A DNA stretch of 64,000 bases from Bacteroidales bacterium (GCA_016933335.1 JAFGBD010000025.1:1-64000), one strand, 5' to 3'; shown: positions 1 through 10,238, numbered from the stretch's first letter. Program-made: numbers and translations. Notes: a model not told the origin generated them from the letters alone.

Positions 1-78
1 CTATAGTTACTCAAAGTGTAGCTTTTGTATTTCATTATTTTTATATTTTTTCTTTTTTAATTTCATCGCTGTGATTTG

Positions 79-1653
79 CTATATGACGTAAATAGTCTGA
101 TAAAAATCTTCTGTTACTTTAGAAAATTTTTCACGAAAAACTTTCATTGCAGCAGGTAGGTTCTCAATAATATCGCCGGCGATAAGGCCATCTTCGCCTT
201 TTTCTTTTGCCGCAAGGTCACCTGCAAAACCATGTATAAAAACACCCATTCGCACGGCATCGTCAATTAAAAAACCGAGACCGGCCATAGCGGCAATAAC
301 ACCAGTCAACACATCGCCACTACCGGCACTTGCCATTCCGGGATTACCACTAAGATTGATAAATACCTTTTTGTCAGGATAACCAATTAATGAATGTGCG
401 CCTTTCAATACAATTATGGCATTAAGCTTTTGACAGGTATCCTGCAGGATATGAATTTTATTTTTTAGGATATCATCCGTCTTTTGTTGGGTGATGGCAG
501 ACATTTCACCTGCATACGGGATTAAAATTGTGGGAGCATTCCTTTTTGCAATGCAATCCAAATCATTGGTCACAGCGGTTATTCCGTCTCCATCAATAAG
601 CAAAGGTTTATTAATCTCCCTGCATAACTCCCTTACCAGTATTTGGGTTTCATCGTTTAATGATAATCCCGGGCCAATAATCACCATATCCGCTTTTTCA
701 GAAAACTGAAGGAGTGAATGCTTGTTTTCAAGGCTTATGCTTCCTGAAACTGTATTCTTCTGAGGTACAAAAACAATTTCGGTTCCTCTATTACCAATAA
801 AAGCCGAGATATTGCCAGGAGTAGCTAAAAAAGACAACCCTCCGCCTGCTTTCAGAAATGATAATGCAGCAAAATAAGGCGCTCCCAGATAATTAGACGA
901 GCCCGCGATAAAAAGCGTTTTACCATAATCACCCTTGTGGCTGTCCTTTTTTCTTGCAGGAAGGGATTTTGGATCGTTTACGGCTATTTTTAATTCATCA
1001 GCGTTTTGGAGGGCAGGAGGGAATGAAATATGAGTAAGATAAAGTTTACCACACAGTTCAAAACCAGGATAGAGCAGGTTCCCTGTTTTTGGTAAACCAA
1101 ACGTTATAGTATAATTTGCCTTTACGGCTATACCCATCACCTGTCCTGTATCACCGTTAATACCTGAAGGAATATCCAGACTAAATACTGTCTTCTGGCT
1201 TTCGTTAATCAGTTTTATCGCATCTTTATATATCCCGGTAACGTCACGGTCAAGTCCTGTACCAAAGATTGCATCGATAATGGCATCTGCGCTTTGGATG
1301 AGCTCATTTACTATAGAAATATCCTGAAAGTCAAACACCTTCATTTGACTTTTATCAACAATATCAAAATTTTGTTTTGCAGCGCCTTTATACTTTGAAT
1401 GATCCCCTAAAACAATGACAGTCACCTTACCACCACTGGAGTGAATTTTTCTGGCAACTACCAGTCCGTCGCCCCCGTTATTACCGGCCCCGCAAAATAC
1501 TACAAAGCTCTTATTATTAATTCCGGCTTCTTTTAAAATAGTATAATAAGCAGCCTGTCCGGCATTTTCCATGAGAATTTCCTGTGGAATACTGTATTCT
1601 GCAGTAGCCAGATGGTCCAGATTTCTCATTTCATTTATATTACTGATTTTCAT
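79..1653 (-). CDS. nnr: Bifunctional NAD(P)HX epimerase / ADP-dependent NAD(P)HX dehydratase
   Basis: Repairs hydrated NAD(P)H: the N-terminal YjeF_N half (about residues 1-215) epimerises R/S-NAD(P)HX and the C-terminal ribokinase-like half (about 230-505) dehydrates it using ADP. Seen: the NNGGDGL loop near residues 58-64 of the epimerase half and the SAGSGDVLTG motif near residue 445 of the dehydratase half. The length of 524 residues is normal for the fused bacterial form. It is the last gene of a minus-strand run, 125 bases after the NifX-like gene; that gap contains the small palindrome AATGAATATTCATT near 1661-1674. Cytosolic housekeeping enzyme, nothing abnormal. Confidence 0.95.
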   Translation of the reverse strand: MKISNINEMRNLDHLATAEYSIPQEILMENAGQAAYYTILKEAGINNKSFVVFCGAGNNGGDGLVVARKIHSSGGKVTVIVLGDHSKYKGAAKQNFDIVDKSQMKVFDFQDISIVNELIQSADAIIDAIFGTGLDRDVTGIYKDAIKLINESQKTVFSLDIPSGINGDTGQVMGIAVKANYTITFGLPKTGNLLYPGFELCGKLYLTHISFPPALQNADELKIAVNDPKSLPARKKDSHKGDYGKTLFIAGSSNYLGAPYFAALSFLKAGGGLSFLATPGNISAFIGNRGTEIVFVPQKNTVSGSISLENKHSLLQFSEKADMVIIGPGLSLNDETQILVRELCREINKPLLIDGDGITAVTNDLDCIAKRNAPTILIPYAGEMSAITQQKTDDILKNKIHILQDTCQKLNAIIVLKGAHSLIGYPDKKVFINLSGNPGMASAGSGDVLTGVIAAMAGLGFLIDDAVRMGVFIHGFAGDLAAKEKGEDGLIAGDIIENLPAAMKVFREKFSKVTEDFYQTIYVI

Positions 1654-1778
1654 CTGTATAATGAATATTCATTCTGACACATCTTATTCCTGAAACCTAT
1701 AAACAGTTTTAGCCTTCACCGAAGATATAAATAAGGCAATAATTCAGATAAACACCAGTTATATACCTGAACCAATCT

Positions 1779-2333
1779 TTACATTCCTCTACCGCCGCCT
1801 CCTCTGCCTTTTCCACCACCCATTCCCTTGCCCATACCACCACCCATTCCTCTGCCCATTCCCTTGCCCATACCACTACCCATTCCTTTGCCCATTCCTT
1901 TGCTACCTTTCAACCCGGTTTCAAACCCCTTTCCTGTTCTACGGCCTTCTCCTCTTCCACCATAGCCATCGCCCGCTTTACGAGCTGAATGAATACTGGC
2001 TTTTAATGTTGGTTCCTTCAACACCTGAACACTACCACTCTCAACCTTTTTAATTGCTTCTAGAACAGACATATTGCGACAAAGATAAACTTTACACCCC
2101 GATGATGTCACTTCATTATATGCTGAAGGCCCGATATTACCTACAATAACCTTTTTAATACCCAGGTTAATGAATCTTCCGATACCTTGAGATTCATCAT
2201 TACCAATACCCGGAAAAGCATCAAATTCCATATTCTGAGGATTTACAACAAGAAAATATCCGGAATGTCCGAATCTTCCTGATACTTTTGAATCTAAAGT
2301 ATCGCCTGCTGATGCGATTAAATATTTTTCCAT
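1779..2333 (-). CDS. NifX/NifB-type dinitrogenase cofactor-family protein with Gly/Met/Lys-rich tail
   Basis: Residues 1-115 form a dinitrogenase Fe-Mo cofactor biosynthesis fold (MEKYLIASAGDTLDSKVSGR start, then RFGHSGYF where relatives carry the HFG motif). From about residue 117 to 184 the protein is a low-complexity tail of repeated GMGKGMG/GRGMGG units that resembles the tail of the DUF5320 gene at 44575. So a NifX domain and a DUF5320-like tail sit on one chain here, whereas they are separate genes at 44247/44575. Such domains bind or traffic Fe-S or Mo clusters in nif systems; no nif structural genes occur here, so the real role is unknown. The gene follows the ZIP transporter by 72 bases on the same strand. 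Confidence 0.8.
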   Translation of the reverse strand: MEKYLIASAGDTLDSKVSGRFGHSGYFLVVNPQNMEFDAFPGIGNDESQGIGRFINLGIKKVIVGNIGPSAYNEVTSSGCKVYLCRNMSVLEAIKKVESGSVQVLKEPTLKASIHSARKAGDGYGGRGEGRRTGKGFETGLKGSKGMGKGMGSGMGKGMGRGMGGGMGKGMGGGKGRGGGGRGM

Positions 2334-2405
2334 AATTTGTATCTTTTAAATTAATCATTCATTTTAGTTGTTATATTTTATATTTGATTCAGCTACTAAT
2401 CATTA

Positions 2406-3137
2406 TTAGAATAGTTTAGATAATACAATGAATATTGCCAGGCCTACACCGCTTAAAAAAGCAAAGCTGGAATGTTTTTTCTCTTCCCCCCTTGCTTCGG
2501 GTAAAAGATGAGAGGCCGAAATATATATCAACACACCTGCTACAAAGCCTAATATCAATCCCATATTGCTTTGGCTAAGCTTATTCACAAGAGGATAGGC
2601 TATAAAAGCCCCCAAAGGGGTAGTAAGACCAGAGACCAGAAAGGCATAGAACATAGCGGTTTTTTCTTTCACCCCTCCTTTTAAAAAAAGTGTGTAAGTT
2701 ATAATTCCTTCAGCAAACTCATGGATCACTAATCCTGTTGCTGCCAAAAAACCAGTAAGGATACTGATGCTGAAAGTTACCGTATAAATAATTCCATCAA
2801 TAAAAGAATGAATTCCTATTCCCTCTGCTGCAACTATCCCAAATGCAAGCACCTCTTTTTTAGTTATACGTTTTATAAACTCATTAGAGAAAAACATAAA
2901 CAAAAATCCCAACAAAGCCATAATTCCCGCATAAAAATTTTTTTGTATTGCCTGCGGCAAAGCTAACATCAATGGGGTTGATATTAGCACTCCGGCAGCA
3001 AAACACATAAAATAAGCTTTGGCTTTTTCAGCCCACTTTCTAAACTTATAAAGAATCAAAATGCCGAGAACATTTACTATTGCAGCCAGAATAGCAAACA
3101 CCGCTATCCAAAGAAAAGTATCAGACTGAACAGACAT
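2406..3137 (-). CDS. ZIP family divalent metal transporter
   Basis: Integral membrane protein of 243 residues with about eight hydrophobic helices. The two metal-site helices carry HSFIDG (residues 110-115) and HEFAEG (139-144), the hallmark His/Asp/Glu ligands of ZIP (ZupT-like) transporters that import Zn, Fe or Mn. It lies between the DUF1684 gene and the NifX-like gene on the same strand, so metal supply may be linked to that NifX protein. Substrate cannot be told from sequence. Confidence 0.9.
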   Translation of the reverse strand: MSVQSDTFLWIAVFAILAAIVNVLGILILYKFRKWAEKAKAYFMCFAAGVLISTPLMLALPQAIQKNFYAGIMALLGFLFMFFSNEFIKRITKKEVLAFGIVAAEGIGIHSFIDGIIYTVTFSISILTGFLAATGLVIHEFAEGIITYTLFLKGGVKEKTAMFYAFLVSGLTTPLGAFIAYPLVNKLSQSNMGLILGFVAGVLIYISASHLLPEARGEEKKHSSFAFLSGVGLAIFIVLSKLF

Positions 3138-3232
3138 ATTATTTACTTCCTTTTAAAATATATTATTTAATATAATGAGCAACAATGTTTTATGACATGG
3201 TTTCATTAGCATTAATTGTTTTTATAAAATAA

Positions 3233-3790
3233 TTACTCTTTTTTAGCTGAATAGTTTTTTTCACCGGCATAAACAGGTACTTGAAGCCAGTTTTCCGGAT
3301 CAATAAAAGGACAGGCATAAAAATCACTATATGCACACCATGGATTATATGCCTTATTAAAATCGAGAATCCATTTTCCCTCCGTTGTATAGTGTTCCTC
3401 ATAATCAAGATCTATATATCGCCCCGCACCGTATGTTTCTTTACCGCTGGTTTTATCACGAAAAGGAACAAACAAGCGATCCTCCTCCGGATTGCCTTTA
3501 TAAGCCTGAAGCGTACATTCCTTCCCTTCCACCCTAAATTGAAATTCACCCCATCTGATAAATTCCCTTTCATTTCCTTTCGTGTCTTCTATTTTCAATA
3601 TTTTTTTTTCTTCATGTTCATGGAGCTCAATCTCAAACCGAAAATTCGGATCAGGGGGATAATAGTCGAGCCCTTCGAATAACTGGCTTGCCTCAAAAGA
3701 AATTGGCGAGTTATCATTCCTGAAAAAAAACAGATCTTTCTGTTCACGTTCTTCTTGTATCATATTGGTCCATTCAGTAATCTCCATCAT
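3233..3790 (-). CDS. DUF1684 domain protein
   Basis: 185 residues with no signal peptide. Typical DUF1684 features are seen: FIRWGEFQFRV-type beta strands, a FVPFRDKTSGKETYGAGRY block, the RYIDLD segment, and the C-terminal FNKAYNPWCAYSDFYACPFI motif, the most diagnostic part of the family. The biochemical role of DUF1684 is not established. It begins 55 bases after the LarA-like gene and probably shares its transcript. The two adjacent ATG codons at the start make either possible. Confidence 0.85.
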   Translation of the reverse strand: MMEITEWTNMIQEEREQKDLFFFRNDNSPISFEASQLFEGLDYYPPDPNFRFEIELHEHEEKKILKIEDTKGNEREFIRWGEFQFRVEGKECTLQAYKGNPEEDRLFVPFRDKTSGKETYGAGRYIDLDYEEHYTTEGKWILDFNKAYNPWCAYSDFYACPFIDPENWLQVPVYAGEKNYSAKKE

Positions 3791-3845
3791 TTGTATTTTT
3801 TAATGAGTAAATAAACAGTAGTTAATAAATCGACATTTTATTTGT

Positions 3846-5243
3846 TTATGAAGCTTCATATTTTTTGATATCTTCAGTGTCCAACTGCAATAGTTGCTCC
3901 CAAACCTGTTCATCCGGTTCTTTTTCTTTCATAAGCTTTGCAAACTTCAGATTGGTATTCAGGGAATTAAGGAATTTTTCCCTGGCTGTCCACAGGCCTA
4001 AGCTTGGGGAAGGAATGAAGTAAATTTCTTCACCATTTATAATATTCAGACCATCTTTAAGCGTTTCAGGTTTGTAAATGTTTATTGCTTTCTGAATATC
4101 GACATAATCAAAACCAACTCCTGTAATTTCATCACGTGAAAGTTTCCCCGGTGCATAGGTGATTTTAAAACGTCCTTCGGAGGAGCCATGCATCAGATGT
4201 GCTGCTGCATGGCCAAGTTCGTGTAATTCCGGATCGCTGTTGTAAGCATTTAATGTATATGGTGTTCCTTTATAACCATACTTACGGATCAGGAGATCAA
4301 CCTCTTTTTGTTCTCCGAAACGCTCAACACCAGGTGCAATGATAAGAAGTTCCCCGCCATCGGCAATAACCTTGCGTGTCCGATAAATTGCTTTGTTTGC
4401 CACCCATGTGCTCTTAAACTCCTTTTGATCCATTATGCAAACAACTTTTTGGAGTGGTTTCTTAAATACATGGATTGTATGTTCCCGTGCATATTTTGCT
4501 GCATTGATATAAGTCTGGGTATCCTCCCCGACATATAATCCGGTCGTATGTGTTTCTCCTTCATTATTCCGGGTTTTAACGATCAATACATATACATCCG
4601 GAATATTCTTCAGATAATCTCTTTCAGCTAAAAAATAACATCCGCGCAAAGGAGTGATGATTTGCCCGAGATTATCCTCAATGCCATATGCAGCAGCCAT
4701 CATATGGGATGCACAAATCGTGGACTTACCAGCCAGTCCGATAAAATAGTTTTTATTTTGATTAGCAAAGCCAAGCACTTCATGAGGCACAATCTGGCCG
4801 ATATTCACTATCAGATCATATTCTCCTTCGATTACAGCCCGGTTAATCTCAATGGGAATTGGCCAGTCAGCATGATCATCCGAAACATATTTCACAAACT
4901 CTTTACTTATTTCTCCCAGCAGGGTGCATGAAGTCTGCCAGTCATGAACAATAAAACACCTATTGGGAATATTACCAAACATCCACTGGTTTTCACTTCG
5001 GGTATGCTTGACATGTTGTCCCAGCGTTGGAATAATATCAATATGACAACTGGAACCAAGTATATGATACAACATGTTTGTAATTTTACCCGCACCGGAA
5101 TGATAACGGGTAATGTCAGGCGGAAGCAATAACACTTTTCTGATGGGACGATTGAAACGCTTCCGGGCTTCTTCAACCAGCTGTTCCATCATTTCCTTTT
5201 GGGTTTCTTCGCCAATGAAATTACCTTCCCTGTAAAACCACAT
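3846..5243 (-). CDS. LarA-like (DUF2088) nickel-pincer racemase/epimerase family protein
   Basis: 465 residues. The N-terminal DUF2088 domain begins with LLLPPDITRYHSGAG. The region PHEVLGFANQNKNYF-IGLAGKSTICASH aligns with the LarA segment that holds the nickel-pincer cofactor: His154, Lys164 and His180 correspond to LarA His174, Lys184 and His200. His77 and His80 lie where LarA has its other catalytic His. By family knowledge it may racemise or epimerise a 2-hydroxy acid; the substrate is unknown and no larB, larC or larE is present in the window. It follows the KaiC-like gene with a two-base gap, so the two are surely co-transcribed. Confidence 0.8.
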   Translation of the reverse strand: MWFYREGNFIGEETQKEMMEQLVEEARKRFNRPIRKVLLLPPDITRYHSGAGKITNMLYHILGSSCHIDIIPTLGQHVKHTRSENQWMFGNIPNRCFIVHDWQTSCTLLGEISKEFVKYVSDDHADWPIPIEINRAVIEGEYDLIVNIGQIVPHEVLGFANQNKNYFIGLAGKSTICASHMMAAAYGIEDNLGQIITPLRGCYFLAERDYLKNIPDVYVLIVKTRNNEGETHTTGLYVGEDTQTYINAAKYAREHTIHVFKKPLQKVVCIMDQKEFKSTWVANKAIYRTRKVIADGGELLIIAPGVERFGEQKEVDLLIRKYGYKGTPYTLNAYNSDPELHELGHAAAHLMHGSSEGRFKITYAPGKLSRDEITGVGFDYVDIQKAINIYKPETLKDGLNIINGEEIYFIPSPSLGLWTAREKFLNSLNTNLKFAKLMKEKEPDEQVWEQLLQLDTEDIKKYEAS

Positions 5244-5245
5244 TT

Positions 5246-5998
5246 TTATATGTTTTTAATCTCTATTATTCTTGTCTTACGGGTAGACTCAGCTATTTTA
5301 TTTATTTCTATCAGCATTTCCTGCGGTATGGGAACTTCTTTTTCCTCCGCTGAAAATTCAACGCCTTTCATTCTTACAATTTTAAAAAACAACCTCATTG
5401 GTTTTTCCACTCTTGTAAACATTAAATTGTCAGCTACGTCTTCCAATACTTTAATTTCGTCTGCAAGTGCACTTATACTTACAGCAAAGACATAGGTTTT
5501 ACTTTTATCTTTTTGGATAACTTCCTTTAACTTGTTCAGCATCATGCTTTTATATGTCTTTGAAAAGAGCAGCAGGTTTAGTGCTGAACCAAAAACCATG
5601 GTGCCTATATCAGTTTTTTCAAGCATATCTTCCGCCTTTTCAATTGCTTCATCCCATATTTCCGGATTTACCATATTCGCTTTTAGAGTATCATCTTTTG
5701 TTTTTTCACATCCGGCAGCAGAGGGATCAAACTGAATATAAACAATTTTTCCATGATAATCTTTGAGATCCGTATTGTACAGCTTATTCATGGCAGTTCT
5801 TACCAGTTCTCCAGAAGGATATTGTAAGGGTATGCCAATTAAAGAACCTCCTGCTTTCAGCCATGCATCAACAAAGGCAAATTCTACCAATGGCTTTCCA
5901 GTTCCACCGGGACCGCTTATCAGGGTTGACGAAGGTACCAGTATACCTTCGGGTAACAACTCATCAAGCCATTTGATGTTTGTTTTTAATTTTGTCAT
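5246..5998 (-). CDS. KaiC/RAD55-like P-loop protein with degenerate nucleotide site
   Basis: 250 residues with the layout of a single KaiC/RadA-type domain: start MTKLKTNIKWLDELLPEG, then ISGPGGTGKPLVE (residues 27-39). The Walker A motif ends in GKP instead of GK[S/T], and the strand where Walker B is expected (TMVFGSALNLLLFS) has no Asp. This suggests nucleotide binding or hydrolysis is weakened or lost. The next gene (LarA-like) starts two bases later. It might be a scaffold or regulator of that enzyme, which is inference only. The sequence is otherwise intact, so it is a conserved gene and not a pseudogene. Confidence 0.7.
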   Translation of the reverse strand: MTKLKTNIKWLDELLPEGILVPSSTLISGPGGTGKPLVEFAFVDAWLKAGGSLIGIPLQYPSGELVRTAMNKLYNTDLKDYHGKIVYIQFDPSAAGCEKTKDDTLKANMVNPEIWDEAIEKAEDMLEKTDIGTMVFGSALNLLLFSKTYKSMMLNKLKEVIQKDKSKTYVFAVSISALADEIKVLEDVADNLMFTRVEKPMRLFFKIVRMKGVEFSAEEKEVPIPQEMLIEINKIAESTRKTRIIEIKNI

Positions 5999-6110
5999 GA
6001 TTGTATTCTGTAATTAAAAAGTAGATTGATGTAAGAAGATTTTTTATTTTTTTGTAATTATCCATAAAACTAATATTCAGATTACATTGTCTGAATTGTT
6101 GAGTTCTTTT

Positions 6111-7127
6111 TCATCCTAATCCCACACCGGGTATTTTAGTTCCGCATTCAGGGCAATGTCCGTCCTTAATGTGGTTTTTTGTGATACCAAAATTCAAACG
6201 TTCAATTAACAGGTAACCGCAATGGGGGCAATTGGTATCCATATCTCTATCTGATACAACATTTCCAACATAAACATAATTCAGACCTGCTTTAATGCCA
6301 ATTTCCTTAGCCTTTTGTAAGGTCTCTAAGGGTGTTACAGGCAGGTCTTTCATTTTATAAGCAGGAAAAAACCGGCTGATATGCCAGGGCACATCCACTC
6401 CCAGTTCGGCAGCTACAAAATTTGCCATATCGCTAATTTCTTTGGTATCGTCATTAGTTCCGGGAATAATCAAACTGGTGACCTCAAGCCAGATAGCCAT
6501 TTGTTTTATTTTTTTAAGATTATCGAGTACAGGTTGTAATCGTGCACCAATAATGCGCCGGTATGTTTCATCCCGAAATGCTTTCAGATCTATATTCACA
6601 GCATCGAGGTATGGATTGATCATGTCCAGCATCTCGGGTGTCATATAACCATTTGACACATAAATGTTTCTAAGTCCTGCTTTATGTGCTGAACATGCAG
6701 TATCGTAACTGTATTCAAAGAATACAGTTGGTTCGGTATAAGTATAAGCGATGCTTTTGCACCCGGTTTGTTTTGCGCTCCATACAATTTGGTCGGAAGT
6801 TGCACCATTTCCCGATTCCAATATTTCATTGCTGACTATTTGAGAAATGTCCCAATTCTGGCAAAAACGGCAACGAAAATTACATCCTGGCGTGGCAACA
6901 GAATAGACTTTTGACCCGGGATAGAAATGATATAAAGGCTTTTTTTCAATCGGATCAACATGTTGTGCAACGGAACGGCCATATACTTTTGTATAAAGAA
7001 TCCCGTCAATATTTTCTCTAACCATGCATATTCCGGCTTTTCCGGGATGAATCACACAAAGATGGGCACAAAGGTTACACCGGACTCTGTTGTTATCAAG
7101 TTTCTGATATAATAACGCTTCTTTCAT
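6111..7127 (-). CDS. amrS: AmmeMemoRadiSam system radical SAM enzyme
   Basis: 338 residues. An N-terminal Cys group (C17, C20, C24, C34) precedes the radical SAM motif CNFRCRFC (C82, C86, C89), followed by QNWDIS as in the AmrS/PflA-like branch. The C-terminus has two CxxC pairs (CPHC and CPEC) that look like a zinc ribbon. In other organisms this enzyme is linked with MEMO1 and AMMECR1 proteins; neither is seen here. Substrate unknown in the family. Its start overlaps the end of nadA by four bases, showing translational coupling. Confidence 0.9.
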   Translation of the reverse strand: MKEALLYQKLDNNRVRCNLCAHLCVIHPGKAGICMVRENIDGILYTKVYGRSVAQHVDPIEKKPLYHFYPGSKVYSVATPGCNFRCRFCQNWDISQIVSNEILESGNGATSDQIVWSAKQTGCKSIAYTYTEPTVFFEYSYDTACSAHKAGLRNIYVSNGYMTPEMLDMINPYLDAVNIDLKAFRDETYRRIIGARLQPVLDNLKKIKQMAIWLEVTSLIIPGTNDDTKEISDMANFVAAELGVDVPWHISRFFPAYKMKDLPVTPLETLQKAKEIGIKAGLNYVYVGNVVSDRDMDTNCPHCGYLLIERLNFGITKNHIKDGHCPECGTKIPGVGLG

Positions 7128-8041
7128 GAAACCGTCAGCATTTTATCCAGTGCAATTTCTGCTTTCTCCCTGGTTTCTTCAGGAACATGGACCTTATATT
7201 TCATTTTCTCCAGTGTGAATTTTACTTTTTCCAGGGTGATGGTATTCATGCCTTCACACAATGTATTAGCCGGGTAAAATAGTTTATCGGGATTATCTGA
7301 TTTTAACCGGTATATAAAATTATCTTCCGTGCCTACAATAAATTCTCTCAGTTGTGACTGTTTTACATATTTTGACATTTGTGAGGTGCTGCCTGTAAAA
7401 TCGGCCATATGCCTTACAGGAGTTGTACATTCCGGGTGGACAATAATTTCAGCGTAAGGATGTTTCTCTTTTAAATGTTTCAGTTTATCACTTATAATAT
7501 GTTCATGTACATAACAAAATCCTTCCCAGAGGCGAATATCTTTTTTCGTTTGTTCAGCCACATAAGAACCCAGATTTCTGTCAGGGACGAATAAAACAGG
7601 ATTGAAGGATAAGGAATTAACCACATTAACAGCATTGGCCGAAGTGCAACAGATATCGGACACAGCTTTAACACTTGCCGAACTATTCACATAACTGACA
7701 ACTCCTATTCCGGGATTTTGCTTTTTTATCCTGATAATTTGTTCATCCGTCGCCATATCTGCCAAACCGCATCCTGCATTTTTATCAGGTAAAAGCACCG
7801 TTTTATATGGATTCAGGATGGCTGCAGTTTCTGCCATAAATTGCACACCGCAGAAAACAATTACATCGGCTTTTGTGCAGACCGCTCTCCTGCTCAAATC
7901 CAATGAATCGCCAACAAAATCAGCAATATCCTGTACTTCACCCCGTTGGTAAACATGAGCCAGAATAATTGCATTTCTTTTCTTTTTAAGTTTATTAATA
8001 GACTCTATCAGAGACTCTGTCAGTTTTTTCTCTGCTGCCAT
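7124..8041 (-). CDS. nadA: Quinolinate synthase A
   Basis: 305 residues. Condenses iminoaspartate with dihydroxyacetone phosphate to quinolinate in de novo NAD synthesis. The three [4Fe-4S] ligand cysteines are visible: C91 (KNAGCGLADM), C205 (HPEC) and C262 (NTLCEGMN). HVYQRGEVQDIADFVGDSL near residues 29-47 is the usual substrate-binding stretch. nadB and nadC are not in the window. It overlaps the radical SAM gene and follows the PLP-protein gene by 46 bases. Confidence 0.95.
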   Translation of the reverse strand: MAAEKKLTESLIESINKLKKKRNAIILAHVYQRGEVQDIADFVGDSLDLSRRAVCTKADVIVFCGVQFMAETAAILNPYKTVLLPDKNAGCGLADMATDEQIIRIKKQNPGIGVVSYVNSSASVKAVSDICCTSANAVNVVNSLSFNPVLFVPDRNLGSYVAEQTKKDIRLWEGFCYVHEHIISDKLKHLKEKHPYAEIIVHPECTTPVRHMADFTGSTSQMSKYVKQSQLREFIVGTEDNFIYRLKSDNPDKLFYPANTLCEGMNTITLEKVKFTLEKMKYKVHVPEETREKAEIALDKMLTVS

Positions 8042-8087
8042 TTATGTTATTTTACTTTAGTGATTCCTAAACATACCTGCCAGTTGG

Positions 8088-8765
8088 TTAAATATTTCTT
8101 TCACCAAATAATGCAGTACCGATACGGACAATATTGGCTTCTTCTTCAATGGCAATTTTATAACTATTGCTCATACCCATTGACAAATAACGCATTTCCA
8201 CATGGGGTACTTTTGTTTTCTTTATTCGGTCAAATATTGCTTTGGTGGCTATAAAATAAGGCCTTGCATCTTCAGGATTTCCAAAACGAGGACCCATGGT
8301 CATCAATCCCTGAATCCGCAGATTTGTCAGACTATTAATGCGTATGATCAGTTTGTCAATATTTTCTGGCAAAACACCGGTTTTATTTGATTCCTTTCCG
8401 CTGTTGATTTCAATAAGAACAGGCATTACCTTACTTTCTGAAACACACTGCCTATTAACTTCTTCAGCAAGTTCGACAGAATCAATCGTTTCAATCATAT
8501 CAAACAGTTTAACGGCTTTTTTTACTTTATTTCGTTGTAAATGGCCTATCATATGCCATTGCACTGTGTTTCCGATAATATTGTGCATCCGTTCGGCTTC
8601 CTGTATATAGTTGTAGCCAATTGCCATAATGCCGGCATTTATGGCTGTCTTTACTTCATCCGGCAGCCTGGTTTTTGCAGCAGCTACCAGCAAGACTCCT
8701 GGTGGAAGTGAATGCTGTATACCGGTTACATTTTTTTTTATTGTGTATAAATAATCCTCACTCAT
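8088..8765 (-). CDS. YggS/PLPBP family pyridoxal phosphate homeostasis protein
   Basis: 225 residues from the ATG at 8765; a longer reading from a TTG at 8786 is less likely. Alanine-racemase-like TIM barrel without the second domain. The PLP lysine lies in LLVAAAKTR; HMIGHLQRNKVKKAV and the C-terminal LSMGMSNSYKIAIEEEAN-type phosphate loop are typical. The usual GENYVQE box reads GYNYIQE. The family binds PLP without known catalysis and buffers vitamin B6 and amino-acid pools. It heads the run with nadA and amrS. Confidence 0.92.
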   Translation of the reverse strand: MSEDYLYTIKKNVTGIQHSLPPGVLLVAAAKTRLPDEVKTAINAGIMAIGYNYIQEAERMHNIIGNTVQWHMIGHLQRNKVKKAVKLFDMIETIDSVELAEEVNRQCVSESKVMPVLIEINSGKESNKTGVLPENIDKLIIRINSLTNLRIQGLMTMGPRFGNPEDARPYFIATKAIFDRIKKTKVPHVEMRYLSMGMSNSYKIAIEEEANIVRIGTALFGERNI

Positions 8766-8943
8766 GTTTAAATTCTTATCGTACAAAGATTTAATTTATA
8801 TCGGTTCATGTTGCTTCCGCTGGAATACAGTTTTATTCGTGAGACTCAAATTTCAAAAATGCAGTGTATCGAAACTCATAAGTCGAACAACTAAGGACCA
8901 GCTTTGCCGGGACGATCTCATGAGGCCATTTGTCCGAATAATC

Positions 8944-9020
8944 TCGCCGAAGGCGAAAAGTTTAATACCCCGTAGCTCTGCTGCGGAATAAGTTTTCAAA
9001 GCTTGCTTTGAGATTTCATA
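8944..9020. repeat. Composite hairpin repeat, copy 1
   Basis: Three short hairpins in a row: TCGCC-GAA-GGCGA (8944-8956), CCGTAGC-TCT-GCTGCGG (8970-8986) and TCAAAG-CTTG-CTTTGA (8996-9011). The second and third recur in the same order and orientation at 28998-29111 with compensating base changes in the stems. It lies in the 317-base spacer between the YggS gene and the ferredoxin gene. It may be an interspersed repetitive element or an RNA structure; nothing in it is coding. Confidence 0.6.
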
Positions 9021-9082
9021 CCTGTGATTTTATAGAAGATCCCAGGTAATTATTTGTACATGTGTATATTTCGTCATATAAT

Positions 9083-9701
<619 letters not shown>

Positions 9702-10238
9702 TATGTTCCCTCCCTAATTATTAAAAAAATGATTATCGCCTGCGATAAATAAACATTATCTAAAAACAGCAGCAGCAGTATCAAAGATCCCTCCAAAGCA
9801 GAAATGTAAAATTCTCTGAATTAATGATTAAAGCTCAGTTTGAGTAATAATCATCACCTAAAGTTAAGGAGAATATTTACCTAATGCAAGCTTATTTAGA
9901 ATTATTTTAAATTAGATCGGGAACGTTGTTATGGATTGATATTAACGTCAGCGCTGTTGGTTTTGCTTATTTTACCTTTGTTAATAAAAGCAACTCTGTT
10001 ACTGGAATTGCATAAAAAAATGTTGAATCCCCAATACAGAATTAGCAAGTTCAGTTTGCACATAATGAGCCGCGCGGATATATCGATTATTTACCGGTTG
10101 GACACGTTCTGGAACAAGGGTTAAAATGGATGCATTTTCTACAACTTATAAATGCTGTTTTACTTTTGCAGAACTTGCATTTAATAAGCATATTGATAAA
10201 TAATTTTTATTTTATGGGTAAAAATCATATCTGTTTTT
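9702..10238. other. Intergenic spacer, no supported gene
   Basis: 537 bases between divergent transcripts. A 62-codon open frame at 9936-10124 is hydrophobic at its start and has no recognisable family or ribosome site; I do not call it. The right end holds the promoter of the plus-strand operon. No RNA gene recognised. Confidence 0.5.

Noticed and set aside
1779-1980. Gly/Met codon repeats as a possible CRISPR or DNA tandem repeat
   Set aside because: The repetition is that of a coding low-complexity tail in frame with the NifX domain; there are no spacers.
9936-10124. 62-codon frame on the plus strand
   Set aside because: No ribosome site, no family likeness, and it lies in an AT-rich divergent spacer. 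The N-terminal hydrophobic run is easily produced by AT-rich sequence.
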